From the NCBI RefSeq assembly GCF_900112175.1, contig NZ_FOYT01000001.1:868001-932000 (forward strand): a stretch of DNA of 64,000 nucleotides, read 5' to 3'. Source of the DNA: Halogeometricum rufum. Its GTDB lineage: Archaea > Halobacteriota > Halobacteria > Halobacteriales > Haloferacaceae. Made by a program: the position numbers and the translations under genes. Shown here piece by piece: positions 60,725-64,000 of the stretch. The number at the start of each line of letters is the position of its first letter. Position 1 is the first letter of the stretch. The notes beneath the pieces are model-generated. The model ran no database searches. It was not told the origin of the DNA and was given only the letters and a program-made list of their open reading frames with translations.

Positions 60725-63700
60725 TGCGTCTCGCTGACGACGAACGGGCGCGCGTGCCGTTCGCCCTCGTCGGCGTCCTCCTCCTCGTCGGCAGTTCGAC
60801 GTTCGCCGCGTCGCTGGCATCGCCCGACGCGGGCGTCGTGGACCGCTCGACGGACGTGGCGATGGACCGCGCGGACGCCGAGACGACCGCAGCGCTCCGC
60901 GTCGCCGCCCGCGAGGCGGCCCGCGCCGCGGCGAGGGACCCCGTGACGACGCCCGCGAACAACTCGGTCGGGCGAGCGCTCGGACCGAACGAGACGTTCC
61001 GGAACTACCTGCGCCTCCGCGTCGCAGTCGCCGCCCGCGACGCCCTCTCGACGGTCGAACACCGGCGCGGCACGACGACGGCGCGGGCGTCGCTGCCGCC
61101 CCTGTCGAACGGCCCCGGCGCGGCGATTCGGAACGTCTCCGTCGCGGGCGAGGACGGCCGCCGCGCCCTCTCCGTGACGGTTCGCAACGTCTCGCTGGTC
61201 GCGAGCAGAGACGGGCGCGTCGTCGCCGACCGGACGGTGACGCGGCGCGTGACCGTCGCGGTGCCGGTGCTCGCACTCCACGCGCGCACGACCGACTACC
61301 AGAGACGGCTGAATCGGTCGCCCGTGTACGCGCCGGGACTGGCCCGCCGGACGACGGCCGGACTCCTCGCGGTCACGCAGGCGCGTGCGGTCGCCCAGTA
61401 CGGCGGCGTCCCCGTCGAGAACGTCCTCGCGAACCGGCACGTCGAACTGTCGACCAACGCCGGCGTCCTCGCGGCCCAGCGCGCGTCGTTCGGCCGGGTG
61501 GACCCCGACGCCGAACGCGGCGTTCGCGCGGCCACGCTCCGCACCGGCGTCGCCGACGTCGGTGCCGTCGCCGGCGGCGGCCCGGCGACCGGCCGCGTCG
61601 TCTCGGCGATGCCGAGTCCGAACCCGCGCCCCTCGCCCCGGCAGTTACCGACGCAGACGCTCGCAGTCGGCGTGAACGAGACGGCGGACGACGCCTTCCT
61701 CGCGTTCCTCCGCGGGTCCGACGCGCCGACGCGGCCGGGACTGGACGCCGTCGTCGGCGACGGCTACGCACCGAACCTGACCGTCGTCGCGGCGGTGACC
61801 GAGGCGCGCGAGGGGCACCGACCGGCACCGGACGCGCCCGGTCCGTCGTGGTCGCTCGTCACCGAGGACGTGGCGACGACGGTCACCGTCGACGACGCCG
61901 AGGGGGCCGCGACGCCGCCGGCCGTCGGCGTCGGCGAACGAGCGTTCGAGACGACGGCCCGGCGGGTCCACAGCAGCCACACGGTCACGCGGACGTGGCG
62001 CGCGGCGAACCGGTCGCGGCGGACGACGACCGCCGAGTGGACCGACCGCCATCGCGTCCGCGTGGCCGTCGTCGGGTCGCTTCGGACGCTCCCCGGTCCA
62101 CGTCGGCCGGTCGACCCCCTGTTCGACCGCGGCGGCGCGCTCTCGGGGCCGAACCTCGAGTCCGTCCCGCGTCGCGCCCGCGCGGAACTCGCCTCTCGGG
62201 GCGGCGCGGACGCCGTCGCCCGGCGGGCGGTGACGGGCGACGCGAACCGCGCGCCGGCACCGGTCGCCGCGCCCCGGCCGTCCGGCCTCCGCCCGTGGGT
62301 GTACGAGGACGTGGCGACACTCCGCGAGACGGTTCGGAACGTCTCCGTGGAGGTGGACGCGCGCGACACCGCCACCGGCCGGGCCAACGCGGCGGCCGAA
62401 CTCGCCGCGACCCTGCGGGACCGCAGAGCGGAACTCGTGGGCGCGCCGGCGACGTACGACGGCGTCGCGGACCGGGTTCGCGTCGCCGCGCGGGCGGCGT
62501 ACCTCGACGCGGTCCTCGCGAGACTCGACGAACGCGCCGCCGCGGCCGACGGTCGGAACGGCCGTCTCCGCGACGCCCTCGCGTCTCGCGGCGTGAACGC
62601 CACCCGGGTGAGCGCTCACCTGTCGAGTCGTATCGACGCCGGTGGTCGCGGTTCGGCCGCGCCGAACGACTCCGCCGCACCGAACGACTCCGCCGCGTTC
62701 GTCCCCGACGGCGACCCCGCCTATCTCTCGCTGTCGGGCGTGGACGGACGCGCGGTCGACGGCGTCGCCGACGGCGCGACGTACACCCCGCTTGCGACCC
62801 GCAACACGAACCTGTTCACGCTCCCGTACGGCGACCTCGCGAACGCCGTCGTCGGGAGCGCCCTCGGCCCCGGCGGCGACGTGTCGCTCAGAACCGCCGG
62901 CCGCGCCCTCGCCGCCGCGAACCGGACGCTCGCGGTCCGCGACGACGCGACGCTCCGCGCCAGACGCGACGGACTGCAAGACGACGTCGAACGCTCGTTC
63001 GGGTCCGTCAGTCGGACGGCCGCCGCGACGGTCGAACGCGAGACGGACCTGACGCGCGCGGAGAGCGAGAGGGTCGTCGCCGCCGGACTCGCCCGGTGGG
63101 ACGGCGTCGGCCGCCGGGCCGTCGCCGCGGCGAACGGGTCGCTCGCGGCCGCCGTCGCCGCGGAGTCTGGGGTGCGCGGTGTGATGGCTCGCGACCGACT
63201 GGCGACGACGCTGCGGGTCGACCTGCGGGAGGCGACGACGGCGTCGCGGGTTCGCGTCTCCGAGGCGGCCGTGAACGACACCGTGACGCGGACCCGAACC
63301 GTCGCGAAGGAACTCGCTCGGGAGGCGGCCTCCCGCGCCGCGGACCGGGCCACCGGTCGCGTCCTGAACGGGACGCTCGGCGCCGTCCCGGCGGGCCTGC
63401 CGCTCTCGCCGACGCTGAGTCCGTGGGTCGCCACGACGAACCTCTGGGTGGTACAGGCGCGCGGCGCGTACGCGCGGTTCAGTGTCTCCGCCGGCGACGG
63501 GGCGGTGCCGACGACGTACGTCCGCGACGGCAGCGCGGTCCGTCTGGACGCGGACGGGGACGGTAGCCGAGAACTCGTCGGGTCGAACGACCGCGTCGGA
63601 TTCCGGTTGCGGACCGTCGTCGTCGCGGCGGTCCCGCCCGGCGGGAACGGCGTCGGCGACGTGGACGGCGTCGCGTCCGAGACGTCTCCGGCGTGGACCG

Positions 63701-63756
63701 GCCCCGCGCCCGGGCCGCGGTGCGACACGTCGACGGGGCGGTGCCGGCGGGAGTGA
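60724..63756 (+). CDS. Giant surface protein of the pilus-like locus (DUF7286-like)
   Basis: 1010 residues. A single N-terminal hydrophobic helix (VPFALVGVLLLVGSSTFAASLA) anchors a long extracytoplasmic region rich in Ala, Arg, Thr and Asn (many NxS/T sites, e.g. NNS, NVS, NLT, NRS). Only local features are visible, including a duplicated NDSAAP segment from an 18-bp repeat at 62656-62691 and conserved-looking RVTVAVPVLALHARTTDY and RNTNLFTLPYGDLANAVVG. It is as long as the ATPase and PilC-like genes combined. It may be the main surface fibre or tip protein, which is inference. Confidence 0.7.
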   Translation: MRLADDERARVPFALVGVLLLVGSSTFAASLASPDAGVVDRSTDVAMDRADAETTAALRVAAREAARAAARDPVTTPANNSVGRALGPNETFRNYLRLRVAVAARDALSTVEHRRGTTTARASLPPLSNGPGAAIRNVSVAGEDGRRALSVTVRNVSLVASRDGRVVADRTVTRRVTVAVPVLALHARTTDYQRRLNRSPVYAPGLARRTTAGLLAVTQARAVAQYGGVPVENVLANRHVELSTNAGVLAAQRASFGRVDPDAERGVRAATLRTGVADVGAVAGGGPATGRVVSAMPSPNPRPSPRQLPTQTLAVGVNETADDAFLAFLRGSDAPTRPGLDAVVGDGYAPNLTVVAAVTEAREGHRPAPDAPGPSWSLVTEDVATTVTVDDAEGAATPPAVGVGERAFETTARRVHSSHTVTRTWRAANRSRRTTTAEWTDRHRVRVAVVGSLRTLPGPRRPVDPLFDRGGALSGPNLESVPRRARAELASRGGADAVARRAVTGDANRAPAPVAAPRPSGLRPWVYEDVATLRETVRNVSVEVDARDTATGRANAAAELAATLRDRRAELVGAPATYDGVADRVRVAARAAYLDAVLARLDERAAAADGRNGRLRDALASRGVNATRVSAHLSSRIDAGGRGSAAPNDSAAPNDSAAFVPDGDPAYLSLSGVDGRAVDGVADGATYTPLATRNTNLFTLPYGDLANAVVGSALGPGGDVSLRTAGRALAAANRTLAVRDDATLRARRDGLQDDVERSFGSVSRTAAATVERETDLTRAESERVVAAGLARWDGVGRRAVAAANGSLAAAVAAESGVRGVMARDRLATTLRVDLREATTASRVRVSEAAVNDTVTRTRTVAKELAREAASRAADRATGRVLNGTLGAVPAGLPLSPTLSPWVATTNLWVVQARGAYARFSVSAGDGAVPTTYVRDGSAVRLDADGDGSRELVGSNDRVGFRLRTVVVAAVPPGGNGVGDVDGVASETSPAWTGPAPGPRCDTSTGRCRRE

Positions 63757-63791
63757 GAAACCGTTTTGCCCGAGGCGCGGCGAGTGCAGGT

Positions 63792-64000
63792 ATGCTCTAC
63801 GACGCGGCCGACGACCCGGCGTCGCTATCGAGGACCGAGTTGCGAGAGGCGTACGAGCGACAGATTCGAGACGTGGTCGACGGCGTCGGCGTCGAGACGG
63901 CGGCGGCCGAGTCCGGCGTGGACGCGGACCTGGTCGCCGACGTCGCCGCGGGCGAAGTCCCCGAGATGCGCGTCGAGGAGGCGGCGGCCCTGTTGGCGCT
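63792..64000 (+). CDS. DUF5791-like protein, N-terminal part
   Basis: 69 residues visible; the gene runs past the right edge. MLYDAADDPASLSRTELREAYERQIRDVVDGVGVETAAAESGVDADLVADVAAGEVPEMRVEEAAALLA fits a small haloarchaeal helical family I recall as DUF5791, with a helix-turn-helix-like pattern. It follows the giant protein by 35 bp. Partner and role unknown. Confidence 0.65.
   Translation, partial: MLYDAADDPASLSRTELREAYERQIRDVVDGVGVETAAAESGVDADLVADVAAGEVPEMRVEEAAALLA

Overview
The window is haloarchaeal chromosome (class Halobacteria, probably a Haloferacales-type organism). The DNA is very GC-rich, the proteins are loaded with Asp/Glu, TATA boxes lie about 25-35 bp before start codons with little or no leader, Tat-type signals are used, and the gene set is archaeal (TFB, Spt5, SecE, eIF2-alpha, Nop10, S27e, L44e, FtsZ1, CetZ, NreA, archaeal initiator tRNA). 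Gene order looks like ordinary core chromosome; no transposase, integrase or CRISPR array was found.

Layout. 1-5.1 kb: tail of scpA, an iron-type ABC solute-binding lipoprotein with a metal-regulator palindrome at its start, MTA phosphorylase, an AEC transporter, a DUF6653-like membrane protein and a phosphoribosyltransferase. 5.3-11.1 kb: a mini zinc-finger protein behind a palindrome, a PhzF enzyme, a winged-helix protein, the reverse-strand translation operon L44e-S27e-eIF2alpha-Nop10-PAC2, a PQQ-type sugar dehydrogenase and an HAH_0734-type protein. 11.1-15.1 kb: surface-glycan genes (DUF2298, GT2 glycosyltransferase, GtrA), then initiator tRNA-Met followed by tandem copies of its own 3' end. 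15.5-21.3 kb: small membrane protein, Rieske protein, the pabB-pabA-pabC operon, a repeat-bearing acidic HhH protein and shikimate dehydrogenase. 21.5-29.6 kb: two CaCA exchangers, D-aminoacyl-tRNA deacylase, ftsZ1, secE-spt5, zinc-finger, PHP-fold and YdjM-like proteins.

29.6-38.4 kb: CinA, aminotransferase, Get3/ArsA ATPase, a soluble chemotaxis transducer, SDR, endonuclease V, AN1-rhomboid protease, pyrophosphatase and a PadR regulator. 38.4-44.2 kb: RNase HI and its partner, a large Cys-rich membrane protein with 14 CxxC motifs, a TFB without zinc-ribbon cysteines, and NreA. 44.2-47.2 kb: an AT-richer regulatory patch with a DUF7344-type wHTH gene and a Bat-type HTH gene that share a palindrome (CWTGGT-NN-ACCAWG), DUF302 and CPBP proteins. 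47.2-54.2 kb: DUF5789, DUF7139-like, Mut7-C RNase, PolX, DUF5788, an alkaline-phosphatase-fold enzyme and a CetZ tubulin.

54.2-63.8 kb: an all-forward type IV pilus-like locus: coiled-coil protein, exported small protein, PilB-type ATPase, PilC-type membrane protein, then four tightly overlapping, poorly characterised envelope proteins, the last of 1010 residues. The start of a DUF5791-like gene ends the window.

Strongest leads: the shared palindromes at 44.4-45.6 kb, the tRNA 3'-end repeats, the zinc-ribbon-less TFB, the 14-CxxC membrane protein and the pilus-like locus. All functions are read from sequence by eye; DUF numbers are from memory and should be checked by profile search.
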